Positions 6,542 through 15,860 are shown, counted from the stretch's first letter. The stretch: 64,000 bases of DNA from Chryseobacterium aureum (GCF_003971235.1 NZ_CP034661.1:806001-870000); one strand, 5' to 3'. Translations and numbers: made by a program. The notes: generated by a model not told the origin, from the sequence alone.

Positions 6542-7972
6542 ATGCTTCGCCCTTGGAAATTGGAATTAGAAATAGATAAAAAGCTCAGTAAAGCCGTGTA
6601 TCTGCAGATTGCAGACACTATTATTACGGATATCCGCTCAGGAAGGTTAAAAGCCGGTGATGCACTTCCGGGAAGCCGAAATCTTGCCCAAACGTTAAAA
6701 ATTAACCGGAATACCGTTGTGGAAGCCTACCAGGTGCTGATCAATGAAGAATGGGTTATCTCCAGAGAACGGAAAGGTATTTTTGTGTCTGAAAAGCTTC
6801 CTGTACTGCATGAAAGAAATGCAGATTACCCGGATGGTTCTCACCATCAACAGGTAATGCCTGGGGGGCTTCTGATCAATTTTGATGATGGCCATCCCGA
6901 CAGTAAAATTGCACCTGTAACAGAACTGGCAAGAGCTTACAGACAAATTTTCAGCATCAAAGCAAAATGGCAGATGATGGGTTATGGAGATGAACATGGC
7001 GACATTGAATTCAGAAAAATGATTTCTCAAATGCTTAATCATCAGCGTGGAATGCATATTCATGAAAATGAAATTTCCATTACCCGCGGCAGCCAGATGG
7101 GAATGTTTCTGACGGCTCAAAGTCTTCTTACAGCAGGAGATCATGTGATTGTTGAAAATCCGGGATATCAGCCTGCGTGGAAAGCTTTTCAATATGCGGG
7201 AGCAAAGCTTTTACATGCGCCTGTAGATCAGGAAGGAATCAGTATTGAAGCGGTTGAAAAGCTTCTCAAGGAACATCAGACTATCAAAGCACTGTATATT
7301 ACTCCCCACAGGCAATATCCTACTACCGTTACTTTAAGCCTTTCAAGAAGATTAAGACTGATTGAGCTGTCTAATCAGTACAATATAACCATCATTGAGG
7401 ATGATTATGATAATGAGTTTCATTTCGGGTATCGCCCTATCCTGCCTGTTTCCAGTTTTCCTGAGCTTCACCATTATGTATATATCGGAACACTCAGTAA
7501 AGTGGTCGCACCTGCTTTAAGAATTGGCTATCTTGCCACCCCAAACCAGGAACTGCTGAAAAAAATCGGCGAGCTGAGAAAGATAATTGATGTGCATGGT
7601 GATGTGATTATGGAGCAGGCTGTCCTTCAGCTGATCAGAGAAGGTGCTGTAAAAAAGCATATCAGAAAAGCAACGGTTCATTATAAGAACAAAAGAGATT
7701 TTGTTTTTGGGTTGCTGAACAGGCATATGAAGGATATTGCAGACTTTACGCTGCCTGAAGGCGGCCTTGCTTTCTGGATTGTCCCTAAAGTACAACTGGA
7801 CTGGGATATCGTAACCGCTTTGTTATTGGAAAAAAATATTAGAATTATTCATCCTGAACAATACAGCCCCAATCCTATAAATGGATTCAGATTGAGTTAT
7901 GGAGCGCTTTCCGAAGAGCTGCTGGAACAGAGTATTCCTTTGATTGCTGAGGTTTTTTCTACGTTTTTCTAA
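6542..7972 (+). CDS. MocR/PdxR-type GntR regulator with aminotransferase domain
   Basis: A 476-residue protein. The N-terminal GntR winged helix (about 15-82, including GRLKAGDALPGSRNLAQTL) is joined by a linker to a fold-type I aminotransferase domain. The PLP lysine is K320 in YIGTLSKVVAPALRIGY, and the PLP aspartate is in EDDYDNEF (287-294). Such regulators sense PLP or an amino compound through the aminotransferase domain and often control the divergent gene. Here that is the cupin / aldolase / thioredoxin-like group. Length and motifs are complete, so it should be functional. Confidence 0.92.
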   Translation: MLRPWKLELEIDKKLSKAVYLQIADTIITDIRSGRLKAGDALPGSRNLAQTLKINRNTVVEAYQVLINEEWVISRERKGIFVSEKLPVLHERNADYPDGSHHQQVMPGGLLINFDDGHPDSKIAPVTELARAYRQIFSIKAKWQMMGYGDEHGDIEFRKMISQMLNHQRGMHIHENEISITRGSQMGMFLTAQSLLTAGDHVIVENPGYQPAWKAFQYAGAKLLHAPVDQEGISIEAVEKLLKEHQTIKALYITPHRQYPTTVTLSLSRRLRLIELSNQYNITIIEDDYDNEFHFGYRPILPVSSFPELHHYVYIGTLSKVVAPALRIGYLATPNQELLKKIGELRKIIDVHGDVIMEQAVLQLIREGAVKKHIRKATVHYKNKRDFVFGLLNRHMKDIADFTLPEGGLAFWIVPKVQLDWDIVTALLLEKNIRIIHPEQYSPNPINGFRLSYGALSEELLEQSIPLIAEVFSTFF

Positions 7973-7986
7973 TTTTTATCAGTCGC

Positions 7987-8060
7987 AAAGGCCTCAGATC
8001 TGCACAGGTATTGGGTTCAAGCCGATATCGTCTTTCTGTCTGAGTACATCTGAGACCTTT
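7987..8060. terminator. weak long-loop inverted repeat between convergent genes
   Basis: AAAGGcCTCAGAT (7987-7999) pairs with ATCTGAGaCCTTT (8048-8060), followed by ATTTTAAATAAA. The loop of nearly 50 bases makes termination less sure. It lies between the MocR gene and the convergent flavodoxin-RidA gene. Confidence 0.4.
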
Positions 8061-8083
8061 ATTTTAAATAAAAAATCTGAAGC

Positions 8084-9220
8084 TTACTCCACTTCAAAAA
8101 CGGCCTGAATTTCTACTGAAGAACCTACGGGAATAGACGATGCTCCGAAAGTAGCTCTGGCATGCTTGCCTTTTTCCCCGAAAACTTCTACAGTAAGATC
8201 AGAAGCCACATTCATCAGATCTGCATGATGGGTATAATCATCTTTGGTATTGAAAATTCCCGTCAGCTGAACACATTGTTTTACTTTGCTAAAATCCCCT
8301 CCTACAGCCTCATTCAGTACAGACAGAACATTCAGCATGGTTATTTTTACAGCCTCTTTTACCTGCTGCTCATTCACTTCCACTCCTAATTTTCCGGGAT
8401 TGAAAATTTTACCGTCCTTAAGGGCTACCTGATTGATAAATACCAGATTTCCGGAACGAACAAATGGCTTGTAATTTCCCGCCGGTTTGGGAACCTGTGG
8501 GAGGGTAATGTTTTTCTGCTTTACTATTTCACTGAAATTCTGAGGGTTTTCCGAAGCAACTATTGCTTTTTTCGGATGTGTATCCTTCAATGCCAATGCT
8601 ATTTTCGCGAAGTTTTTCCCCTGAAGTTCTGCCATATTTCTTTCTCCTTTGGTAGGTCTTTCCACATCTTTCAAAGAAGCCATACTGGTCACTCCCAACA
8701 CAGTATTTCCCTGTGGAATTGCTTTGTTCAGTTCTTCTGTTCCACGAATCCCATTAGAAACCAGTATCATTCCGTGAACCGCAAGACTATTCCAGAAGGC
8801 CTGAAGAGCAAGTTCTTTTCCTGCTCCACTTCCAGCAGACATGAAAACAGTGGCTGGAACTCCTTCCAAAGCGTGATTGGTCCATAACTGAACCGTTTTG
8901 GATAAAAATTCGCTCATTCCGGTACTTATATTCCCGAAATAAACGGGTGAACCCCATGCAATCCCGTCATAATTGACCAGCTCATCCACCGTTGCTACCG
9001 GAAGATTTTTCAGGTGGGGATTTGGGGATGCTTTGACTAATTTTATGGTGGAAACTGCATTGCTCTCACTTTCAATTCCTTTGGCGATTTCCTTAGCCAA
9101 CTCGTAGGTTCCTCCATTGTCTGAATGGATAAGGACCAATATTTTCGCTTTATTCTGTGCCATGATGTTGGTGGTATTAGATAATAAAATTAAAACAAAA
9201 AAAAGAACTAGTTTTTTCAT
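8084..9220 (-). CDS. secreted fusion: flavodoxin/WrbA-like NAD(P)H oxidoreductase + RidA (YjgF) domain
   Basis: A 378-residue protein. Residues 1-21 form a signal peptide (KKLVLFFVLILLSNT... ending MAQ), so it should be periplasmic. Residues about 25-190 are flavodoxin-like: KILVLIHSDNGGTYELAKEIAKGI binds the FMN phosphate, and YDGIAWGSPVYFGN and TVFMSAGSGAGKE match the WrbA/NADPH-FMN reductase loops. Residues about 245-378 are a RidA/YjgF domain with the conserved HARATFG arginine (R355) and the VEIQA glutamate (E370). RidA normally deaminates reactive enamines in the cytoplasm. No frameshift separates the halves. It is monocistronic and divergent from the AraC gene. Confidence 0.85.
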   Translation of the reverse strand: MKKLVLFFVLILLSNTTNIMAQNKAKILVLIHSDNGGTYELAKEIAKGIESESNAVSTIKLVKASPNPHLKNLPVATVDELVNYDGIAWGSPVYFGNISTGMSEFLSKTVQLWTNHALEGVPATVFMSAGSGAGKELALQAFWNSLAVHGMILVSNGIRGTEELNKAIPQGNTVLGVTSMASLKDVERPTKGERNMAELQGKNFAKIALALKDTHPKKAIVASENPQNFSEIVKQKNITLPQVPKPAGNYKPFVRSGNLVFINQVALKDGKIFNPGKLGVEVNEQQVKEAVKITMLNVLSVLNEAVGGDFSKVKQCVQLTGIFNTKDDYTHHADLMNVASDLTVEVFGEKGKHARATFGASSIPVGSSVEIQAVFEVE

Positions 9221-9336
9221 TCTGAATAAGATATAATTTTTTAATTGATCGCAATAAGGCTGTTATTACATTGCTATACAAAATTACTAATGGCGTTTTT
9301 ATTAAATTTGCCAAAATATACATACAAAACGACAAC

Positions 9337-10140
9337 ATGAAATGTGGACTGATTGAAAAAACAGAAAGCCAGTTTGTAGATTCTATTAAAAAAGAGGCTT
9401 ATGTGTGGTGCGAAAAAAACTGGAAACATGATGAGTATGAGCACAGACATTCCCGTGCCCAGCTTACTTTTGTAGAAGAAGGTTATCAGTATTTCCATAT
9501 CGAAAGGAAAATTTATCTTGTCCCACAGCATCATGTGATCTGGATTCCGTCTGGAAAAGCGCACAAAATAACTTCTGAAGCGCAAACCGTGAATCTGATG
9601 GTCTTTCTCTTCAAAACTGTTTTTGAAGAGGAGTTTTATCAGAATGTACAGGTATTTGCCGTTCCGCCTGTACTAAAGGAAATGCTTTTGTATGCCTCAA
9701 AATGGAACCAGTCTCTGGATGAAAATGAGGAACAGGATATTTTTTTCAAAGCTATTTTAAAGAGTCTTCCTAATTTCTGTAAAGAAAGCAGCGGCCTGGA
9801 GATTCCTGTCCCTGCTGATATGAGACTGATTCCCGTATGCAATGAAATCAATGTTAATTTTAAATACAGCCTTGATATTGACGCTTTAGCAGAAAAAGCA
9901 CAAATGTCTGTGAGAAGCCTCCAGAGGATTTTTAAAAATGAAACCGGAATTACCCTGCAAAAGTACCTGCAGCTGACCCGGATTTTAAAAAGTATTGAAC
10001 TGATAGATACTAAACAATACACTTTGAGTGAAGTGGCTTATAAAGTAGGTTACCAAAGTCTTTCAGCATTTACGTCTTCGTACTTTGCCATCATGCAGAC
10101 AAAGCCCAGAGTGAATAAAAATCAGGGAGTTTCATCGTGA
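9337..10140 (+). CDS. AraC family regulator with cupin sensor domain
   Basis: A 267-residue protein from the ATG at 9337; the in-frame TTG at 9271 precedes a -7-like TAAATTTG (9303-9310) and is unlikely. The N-terminal cupin, about residues 20-90 (HRHSRAQLTFVEEG and VIWIPSGKAHKI), is the effector domain. The C-terminal double helix-turn-helix has MSVRSLQRIFKNETGITLQKYLQLTRI and VAYKVGYQSLSAFTSSYF. It may regulate the divergent flavodoxin-RidA fusion, since the two starts are about 115 bases apart. Its 3' end overlaps the convergent DUF6766 gene by 19 bases. Confidence 0.9.
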   Translation: MKCGLIEKTESQFVDSIKKEAYVWCEKNWKHDEYEHRHSRAQLTFVEEGYQYFHIERKIYLVPQHHVIWIPSGKAHKITSEAQTVNLMVFLFKTVFEEEFYQNVQVFAVPPVLKEMLLYASKWNQSLDENEEQDIFFKAILKSLPNFCKESSGLEIPVPADMRLIPVCNEINVNFKYSLDIDALAEKAQMSVRSLQRIFKNETGITLQKYLQLTRILKSIELIDTKQYTLSEVAYKVGYQSLSAFTSSYFAIMQTKPRVNKNQGVSS

Positions 10141-10778
10141 GGCATATCAACCGGTTTTGATTCCGGAGAGCCTTTTTCGCGAAGCCATATGGATAACAGA
10201 ACGAGGGAAGCTACGGCCAGGAATTCACTCTGCCAGTTCTGAAAGGACTCAAACCAGAATCTTGATTCAGAAATATACTGCACAGCGCTTACAGCGGATT
10301 TATTTTTCAATAGCTGCTCATCATTAAAGTCCGTAAGACTGCCATAGAAATGCAATATAAAACTTGCCAGAAACAGTATTGCAAAAGCCAGGGATAAAGA
10401 ATGCTTATAGATTTTCAGCCATATACCTCCTTTTCTGACGGGCCATGGTGCGTTGGGATGTACTTCTGGCTCTCGGTCTACCTCTTCCTCCCCTGTCATA
10501 GACTTGGATTCGCTGGACCCTTTTTGTCTGAGAGAAATCGTTAGTACAACGTAGAGCATCATCTGGAGAAATTCGCTTTCCCAGTTTTCAAAGGTAGCCT
10601 GGATAAAATGTCCGCTATGAATGTATTCACTGATTTTTAAGGCAGCATGTCCGTTCTCAACCAATTCTTTGTTTTCAGTTTTCCAACCGGTAAAAAACTG
10701 TCCTGTAAGAAAGATGATCATCAGAGTAATCAGAACAATACTTAAGCTGTTGCGATAAAAGAAACCGGGGCGTGACAT
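10122..10778 (-). CDS. DUF6766-type membrane protein with internal duplication
   Basis: A 218-residue protein with four hydrophobic segments (about 10-28, 68-83, 126-146 and 185-200). It is a tandem duplication: NWESEFLQMMLYVVLTISLRQKG near 65-87 is matched by NWQSEFLAVASLVLLSIWLREKG near 181-203, both followed by SxESK. Each half is one pair of membrane helices with a periplasmic loop rich in charged residues. Function is unknown. It sits at the downstream end of the stress block, same strand as the FAD-Rieske gene, with 60 bases between. Its 3' end overlaps the AraC gene. Confidence 0.75.
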   Translation of the reverse strand: MSRPGFFYRNSLSIVLITLMIIFLTGQFFTGWKTENKELVENGHAALKISEYIHSGHFIQATFENWESEFLQMMLYVVLTISLRQKGSSESKSMTGEEEVDREPEVHPNAPWPVRKGGIWLKIYKHSLSLAFAILFLASFILHFYGSLTDFNDEQLLKNKSAVSAVQYISESRFWFESFQNWQSEFLAVASLVLLSIWLREKGSPESKPVDMPHDETP

Positions 10779-10838
10779 ATTTCTTGATTTAAAGTTTTTA
10801 TAGTTATGTTTTACAGGTTAATGATGATGGCTAAGGGT

Positions 10839-12368
10839 TTATGAATCCCTTTTTTGATAAGGAAATACTTTTTGCAGATTCTTTGTAGTGGGTCCGGTAA
10901 GGATTTTTCCGTTTACATTGAATCTGGAACCGTGACATGGGCAGTCCCAGCTGAGCTCTGCGCTGTTCCACCGGACTTCGCATCCTGCATGCGGGCAAGT
11001 GCTCCGAAGCATATGTAAAGTTCCGTCACGCTCTTTGTAAAGTGCATAAGATTCGGATTCGTACCGGATTACCTTTGCTTCACCTTCTCCTATTTCTGAG
11101 AAAGATTCAATTTTATCTTTGAAAATTTTATCTTTTACAAAATCAAATGCTGCCGTTGCGGCTTCCTTCACAAAATCTGAAAACCCGGCAACAGGTTTGA
11201 TTCTTGAAGGATTAAATAAGTCTCCATATTTGCTTTTTCCGGTCAGAATAAGGTCATGTAGTATTTGTGATGACAGTGTCCCGAATATCATTCCGTTTCC
11301 TCTGAAACCAGTAGCCACGAAAATTCTTTCCTGAGTTCCCGGCAATTTTCCAATGTACGGAAGTCCGTCCACAGGTTCATAATACTGGCTGGACCAGCTA
11401 TAAAAAACGGTTTCCACGTCAAAGTATTTTCTCACATCGTTTTCAAGTCTTGAAAAACATACTCCGGTATCATCGGCATGTCCCGTTTTGTGGTCTTCAC
11501 CGCCTGCAATTAATAAATTTTCACCATCAATATTCTGAATACGGTAATAATGATATGGTTCACAAAGATCATACCCCAGCTCCCATGGATATTGGTCATT
11601 TTTTAAAGTAAAAGCCATCGCATAGCTTCTGTATGGTACATTTGTAAAATGAAGCAGATTAACCCCGGGTGGAATATGAGTGGCATCAACCACATTGCGT
11701 GTCTTTATTTCTCCTTTTGACGTTTTTAAAATCACATGGTCTTCATATTCATCATAGCTTTCGCAAAGACAGTTTTCCTGAATAGATCTCCCCAGTCTGA
11801 TAAAGGCTTCACAGAGTCCTTTGATATACTTAATGGGATGGAATTGCCCCTGCCCGGGAATGAGTACCGCTTCTTTGAAGGGAATGGGAAAAGGAATTTC
11901 ATTTACATAGCTCATCTCATGGCCTACATTGGCAGCGCCTTCTACAATACTTTTCAGCTGTTCTTCCTGCTTTTCGTCCAGAGCAAACAGGTATGCAGAC
12001 TTTCTTGTAAAATCACAGCTAATTCTGTAGCGCTCAATATGATCTTCAATGATTCTGATAGCATCGCCCCCGGATTCTGCGTAACGTTTAGCATTATCCA
12101 AACCGAAATCCCGGATAGCCTGTGTGAAAGTTGTATCAAAAAAGTCATTTAAATGTGCTGTTGTACCGCCAGTAGTTCCAAATCCTATATTGGCAGCTTC
12201 CAGAATGATACATTTCTTTCCGGATTCCTGCAGTTTCAGCGCTGTTGAAACTCCGGTAATTCCGCCTCCTACGATGACAACATCAAAAAATGAATTGAGA
12301 TCAGCATCGTCAGAAAATTTCCTGATCTCTTCCTGCCATATGCTTTTTCTTGCACCGTCTCTGTACAT
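10839..12368 (-). CDS. FAD-dependent oxidoreductase with C-terminal Rieske [2Fe-2S] domain
   Basis: A 509-residue protein. The N-terminal Rossmann motif VVIVGGGITGVSTALKLQ (about 29-46) starts a DAO-type FAD domain, and GFRGNGMIFGTLSSQIL near 350-370 is the second FAD motif. The C-terminal Rieske domain, about 415-505, carries C458-P-H460 and C476-P-C-H479 as cluster ligands. This fused architecture is widespread in bacteria, but the substrate is not established. It lies 24 bases after the small lipoprotein gene, within a run of redox and stress genes transcribed in the same direction. Confidence 0.92.
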   Translation of the reverse strand: MYRDGARKSIWQEEIRKFSDDADLNSFFDVVIVGGGITGVSTALKLQESGKKCIILEAANIGFGTTGGTTAHLNDFFDTTFTQAIRDFGLDNAKRYAESGGDAIRIIEDHIERYRISCDFTRKSAYLFALDEKQEEQLKSIVEGAANVGHEMSYVNEIPFPIPFKEAVLIPGQGQFHPIKYIKGLCEAFIRLGRSIQENCLCESYDEYEDHVILKTSKGEIKTRNVVDATHIPPGVNLLHFTNVPYRSYAMAFTLKNDQYPWELGYDLCEPYHYYRIQNIDGENLLIAGGEDHKTGHADDTGVCFSRLENDVRKYFDVETVFYSWSSQYYEPVDGLPYIGKLPGTQERIFVATGFRGNGMIFGTLSSQILHDLILTGKSKYGDLFNPSRIKPVAGFSDFVKEAATAAFDFVKDKIFKDKIESFSEIGEGEAKVIRYESESYALYKERDGTLHMLRSTCPHAGCEVRWNSAELSWDCPCHGSRFNVNGKILTGPTTKNLQKVFPYQKRDS

Positions 12369-12392
12369 AACCAGAATATTTAATTGTTACAC

Positions 12393-12554
12393 TTATCGGA
12401 TGCTCAACGTATCGCTTTCAGGCACATCTGTTTTACCAGCACTGGGCGGGTTCTTTTGGTCTCTTTTTTTGTTTTCATCTTCATCAATATTGCATCGGCA
12501 CGAAGCAAACGCAAATAAGCTGAGGACGCCTAAAATAAGGGCTGTAGTTTTCAT
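12393..12554 (-). CDS. small predicted lipoprotein (53 residues)
   Basis: An ATG opposite 12552-12554 opens a 53-residue frame ending TAA at 12393-12395. It starts MKTTALILGVLSLFAFASC, a hydrophobic signal with lipobox FASC and cysteine 19. The short polar, charged remainder (DEDENKKRD...) ends SIR. It fits the 29-base gap after the SDR gene and the 24-base gap before the FAD-Rieske gene, so it is probably cotranscribed. Function unknown; many Bacteroidota stress operons carry such tiny lipoproteins. Confidence 0.65.
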   Translation of the reverse strand: MKTTALILGVLSLFAFASCRCNIDEDENKKRDQKNPPSAGKTDVPESDTLSIR

Positions 12555-12583
12555 ATGATAGTATTTGGATAGGTTAATTTTTT

Positions 12584-13330
12584 TTAGCCGTTTACAATCA
12601 GTCCACCATTCGGATGCAGTACCTGCCCTGTCATTTGGGAGGCGTCAGAAGCTGCCAGGAACAAAAAGCTGAAAGCGATCTCTTCCGGTGTGGCATTTCT
12701 CTCTAATGGAGGCTTGTTTGGGTTTTCTTCTTTTTCGTCAAATGTTTCTTCTGTAAGAGGGGTGGCTACAGGACCAGGCGCAACCGCATTCACCCGGATT
12801 CCTTTTGGTTTGGCCTGTAGTGCCAGTGAACGGGTGAAAGAAACAATGGCCCCTTTGGTTGCGGAATAATCAAGCAGTTCTGCATGTCCCTGGTAGGCAG
12901 AAACGGATGTGGTATTGATGATACTTCCGCCTTCTTTCAGATAAGGAAATACGGTTTTCGTTAATAAAATCATTCCCACAATATTGGAATCAAAGGTTTG
13001 TCTGATATTTTTTTCTTCCAGCTGTTCAATGCTTTCGGCAGGAAACTGAACACCGGCATTATTGATGAGGATATCTATTTTTCCGAATGTTGAAATGACG
13101 TTTTTTACCGTTTCTTCACAAAATTCATAATCATTGATATCCCCCTTAAAGAGGGCGCATTTCCGGTTCAGGTTCTCAATTTCTTTTTTTGTTTTTTCCG
13201 CATCTTCATCGCTTGAATGATAAATGATTGCAATATCTGCTCCTTCCAAGGCAAAAAGAAGCGCCACGGCTTTGCCAATTCCGCTGTCTGCTCCGGTAAT
13301 TAAAACAGATTTGTTATCTAATTTTCCCAT
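12584..13330 (-). CDS. SDR family oxidoreductase (glucose-1-dehydrogenase/YhdF-like)
   Basis: A 248-residue classical short-chain dehydrogenase. The nucleotide motif TGADSGIG is at 12-19, NNAG at 90-93, the serine in the INTTSVSAY segment, and Y155/K159 in YSATKG. PGPVATPLTEET follows the usual PG motif. Sequence style is that of general-stress SDRs, though the substrate is not readable. It is 11 bases after the next SDR gene on the same strand, forming an operon with it and with CinA. Confidence 0.92.
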   Translation of the reverse strand: MGKLDNKSVLITGADSGIGKAVALLFALEGADIAIIYHSSDEDAEKTKKEIENLNRKCALFKGDINDYEFCEETVKNVISTFGKIDILINNAGVQFPAESIEQLEEKNIRQTFDSNIVGMILLTKTVFPYLKEGGSIINTTSVSAYQGHAELLDYSATKGAIVSFTRSLALQAKPKGIRVNAVAPGPVATPLTEETFDEKEENPNKPPLERNATPEEIAFSFLFLAASDASQMTGQVLHPNGGLIVNG

Positions 13331-13341
13331 GTCACGATTCT

Positions 13342-14139
13342 TTATTTTTGGTCTGTAGGTTTCTGCATTTCTGCCATTCTGTGCGCGGCCATACTATCAC
13401 TTGAAATATTGGCCATGGCTACAGATAGTTTATTTTTGAGGCCCGAAATTATCTTGTCTTCATTATTCATCAGGGCGTTATAACCATCAATGGCTACTTC
13501 TTCTGGAGATGCCAGGCTGTCTTTATCTTCCAGGATTTTACTGCGGTTCATATCGGCTTTATTAAAGAAATCCGTGTCTGTAGGTCCTGGCAGGAGAGCC
13601 GTGACTGTAATTCCTGAATCTTTCAACTCTTCGCGAATGGCTTCAGACCATGATAAAACAAATGCTTTGGTAGCATGATATACCGAATGCCATGGGCCGG
13701 GAGCTTTACTGGCTACAGAAGCCAGATTAAGAATTTTTCCCGATCCCTTAGGCAGCCGGTCCTTAATAAACAGCTTTGTAAGGATGAGAACGGAAATAAT
13801 ATTTAAATGAACAATGTCTATTTCCCGGTGAATATCTGTGTCCTGGAACTTTCCATACACGCCCTGCCCCGCATCATTGACTAATATTTCGGGGCTTATT
13901 GCGTTCATTTTCAATTCAGAATAAAGTGAATAGGCTTCTTCCTCCAGGAATAAGTTTTTGGATATGCTGATAACATTTACGCCATAATTTTTAAATTCAT
14001 CGGCTTTTCTTACCAGTTCTTCCTGATCTCTTGCAACAATAACAAGATCATATCCGTTGATGGCAAACTGTTTCGCAAGCTCATAGCCTATCCCATTGGT
14101 AGCTCCTGTAACCAGAGCGTATTTATTTTTGCGTTCCAT
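13342..14139 (-). CDS. SDR family oxidoreductase (DltE/YqjQ-like)
   Basis: A 265-residue short-chain dehydrogenase: TGATNGIG at 11-18, NDAG (variant of NNAG) at 88-91, S141, and Y154/K158 in YHATKAF. LNLASVASKAPGPW precedes the active site. The C-terminal extension is helical and ends with a polar tail. It is five bases downstream of the CinA gene and eleven upstream of the second SDR, so tightly cotranscribed. The pair are paralogous only at superfamily level and probably act on different carbonyl substrates. Confidence 0.9.
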   Translation of the reverse strand: MERKNKYALVTGATNGIGYELAKQFAINGYDLVIVARDQEELVRKADEFKNYGVNVISISKNLFLEEEAYSLYSELKMNAISPEILVNDAGQGVYGKFQDTDIHREIDIVHLNIISVLILTKLFIKDRLPKGSGKILNLASVASKAPGPWHSVYHATKAFVLSWSEAIREELKDSGITVTALLPGPTDTDFFNKADMNRSKILEDKDSLASPEEVAIDGYNALMNNEDKIISGLKNKLSVAMANISSDSMAAHRMAEMQKPTDQK

Positions 14140-14144
14140 ATATT

Positions 14145-14645
14145 TTATTTTAGGATTAAAAGTCTGTTAAGCTCACTTTTAAAACATCCCAGAATGAACT
14201 CTGTATAATACATCTGGGCATTCAGGGCCTGTGTTTTAGGATGAAGTTCCAGCTTTTTGGTCAGAATGATCTCTCCTTTGTAAGAAAATGAGAAATAAGC
14301 AAAAATTTTATATCCTGAATTCCGGGTGGGTGTACAATACCCTGTGGTGGCAATAGACCAGTCTGATTGATATAATTTTGCCACATTCAATGCCATGGTT
14401 TCTGCAATATTTCCGGAAACACAGTCACACTCTTCAGCTTCCTGTCTGCTGACTTTTAACAGCCTTACTTTTTCCGGCAACGCATAAGCTGTCATCCCGC
14501 CTTTGTAAAACATTGAAGCATTCGGCATCTGTGAAAAAGCCAGCTGCAAGCATCCTGAAGTAACGCTTTCTGTAACGGAAATGGTTTCATCAATGGTCAT
14601 GAGTGACTGGCTTATATATTCAAGAAGATTTTTCTGAAAATCCAT
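14145..14645 (-). CDS. CinA-type nicotinamide-nucleotide amidohydrolase domain protein
   Basis: A 166-residue protein consisting of the CinA C-terminal domain alone (PncC type). It has TISVTESVTSGCLQLAFSQMPNASMFYKGGMTAYA near 23-57 and SIATTGYCTPTRNSG near 97-111. PncC-type enzymes deamidate nicotinamide mononucleotide. The canonical GPGG-type loop after TG is changed (YCTPTRN), so activity is uncertain. First gene of the CinA-SDR-SDR-lipoprotein run. Its leader shares CCAATCACTT with that of the upstream alcohol dehydrogenase gene. Confidence 0.85.
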   Translation of the reverse strand: MDFQKNLLEYISQSLMTIDETISVTESVTSGCLQLAFSQMPNASMFYKGGMTAYALPEKVRLLKVSRQEAEECDCVSGNIAETMALNVAKLYQSDWSIATTGYCTPTRNSGYKIFAYFSFSYKGEIILTKKLELHPKTQALNAQMYYTEFILGCFKSELNRLLILK

Positions 14646-14681
14646 AATAGTCTATTTTAAGTGATTGGTTTATGATTTATT

Positions 14682-15860
14682 TTATAAGCCGGCTGGCTTC
14701 CAAGGGTCAAGAACGACCTTTACACATCCGTCTTCTTTTTTATCGAAAATTTCATATCCTATGCTTACTTCTTCAAGGGATAAACGATGGGTAATAATAT
14801 CATCAAGGGTAACTTTTCCGGTTACGACATAGTCCATAAGCCGGTCTATAATAGGATGAACATTACATTGTCCTGCTTTGATGGTAATTCCCTTGTCAAA
14901 GATCTGTCCAAGTCTGAAATTATCGTAATTGACAGGATAGACGCCTAAAACGGATACAATTCCGCCCCGTCTTACAGCACTCATACATGCTTCAAGAACC
15001 TTTACAGATCCTTTTTCGAAGTTGATCACTGCTTTTGCACGGTCTATAAAACTTTTTTCAGGCTCAAAACCTACGGCTTCGATACAAAGGTCAGCACCTC
15101 TTCCGTCTGTCATGTCCCTGATCTGCGCTATAGCGCTTTCTGCATCTTCCCACAAAATGGTTTCGCATCCTGTGAGCATTTTAACACGATCCAGCCTGTA
15201 CTGAAGGGTATCAATAACAATAACTTTCCCGGCGTTATGCAGGATAGCACTTTTGGCCGCCATTGTTCCTACGGGACCTGCTCCCAAAATAGCAACCGTT
15301 TCCCCTCCTTTCAGTTCGCCCCACATTACTCCGGTATAGCCTGTGGGAAAAATATCGGTAAGAAATAAAACCTGCTCATCAGTAAGGTTTTCAGGAACTT
15401 TTCTAGGGCCAAACTGTGCATAGGGAACCCGTACGTATTGTGCCTGTCCGCCATTATAACCTCCATAAAGGTCTGTGTACCCGAATAAAGCACCTCCTTT
15501 TTCTGTAAGAATTCCGCCTTCAGGACCGTAATGATCCGGATTGCTGTGCTCACAGGCTGTAGGAAGCTCATGCTGGCAGAAAAAACAGCTGCCACAAGCT
15601 ATAGGAAAGGGCACTACTACTCTGTCTCCTACTTTTAAATGACTGATGTTTTTTCCGGTTTCTTCTACAATACCCATAAATTCATGCCCCATCACCATGG
15701 GTCTGGCCTGGGGAATACCTCCGGAGTACATGTGCAGGTCGCTGCCACAAATCGCTGTGGAGGTTACTTTCAGAATAATATCGCGTTCATCAAGAATTCT
15801 GGGATCTTCTATGGTATCACAGGTAATAGTACCCGGTGAATGAAAAACTGCTGCTTTCAT
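14682..15860 (-). CDS. zinc-dependent alcohol dehydrogenase (glutathione-independent formaldehyde dehydrogenase-like)
   Basis: A 392-residue MDR enzyme. Catalytic zinc ligands are C38 in AICGSDLH and H60-E61 in MGHEFMG. The structural zinc has four cysteines C89, C92, C95 and C103 in the CGSCFFCQHELPTAC segment. The nucleotide-binding loop is ILGAGPVGTMAAK around 190-202. The long loop with PEGGILTEKGGALFGYTD is typical of the Zn-ADH class related to formaldehyde dehydrogenases. Substrate and cofactor preference are not proved. It lies between catalase and CinA, same strand, in the stress block. Confidence 0.9.
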   Translation of the reverse strand: MKAAVFHSPGTITCDTIEDPRILDERDIILKVTSTAICGSDLHMYSGGIPQARPMVMGHEFMGIVEETGKNISHLKVGDRVVVPFPIACGSCFFCQHELPTACEHSNPDHYGPEGGILTEKGGALFGYTDLYGGYNGGQAQYVRVPYAQFGPRKVPENLTDEQVLFLTDIFPTGYTGVMWGELKGGETVAILGAGPVGTMAAKSAILHNAGKVIVIDTLQYRLDRVKMLTGCETILWEDAESAIAQIRDMTDGRGADLCIEAVGFEPEKSFIDRAKAVINFEKGSVKVLEACMSAVRRGGIVSVLGVYPVNYDNFRLGQIFDKGITIKAGQCNVHPIIDRLMDYVVTGKVTLDDIITHRLSLEEVSIGYEIFDKKEDGCVKVVLDPWKPAGL

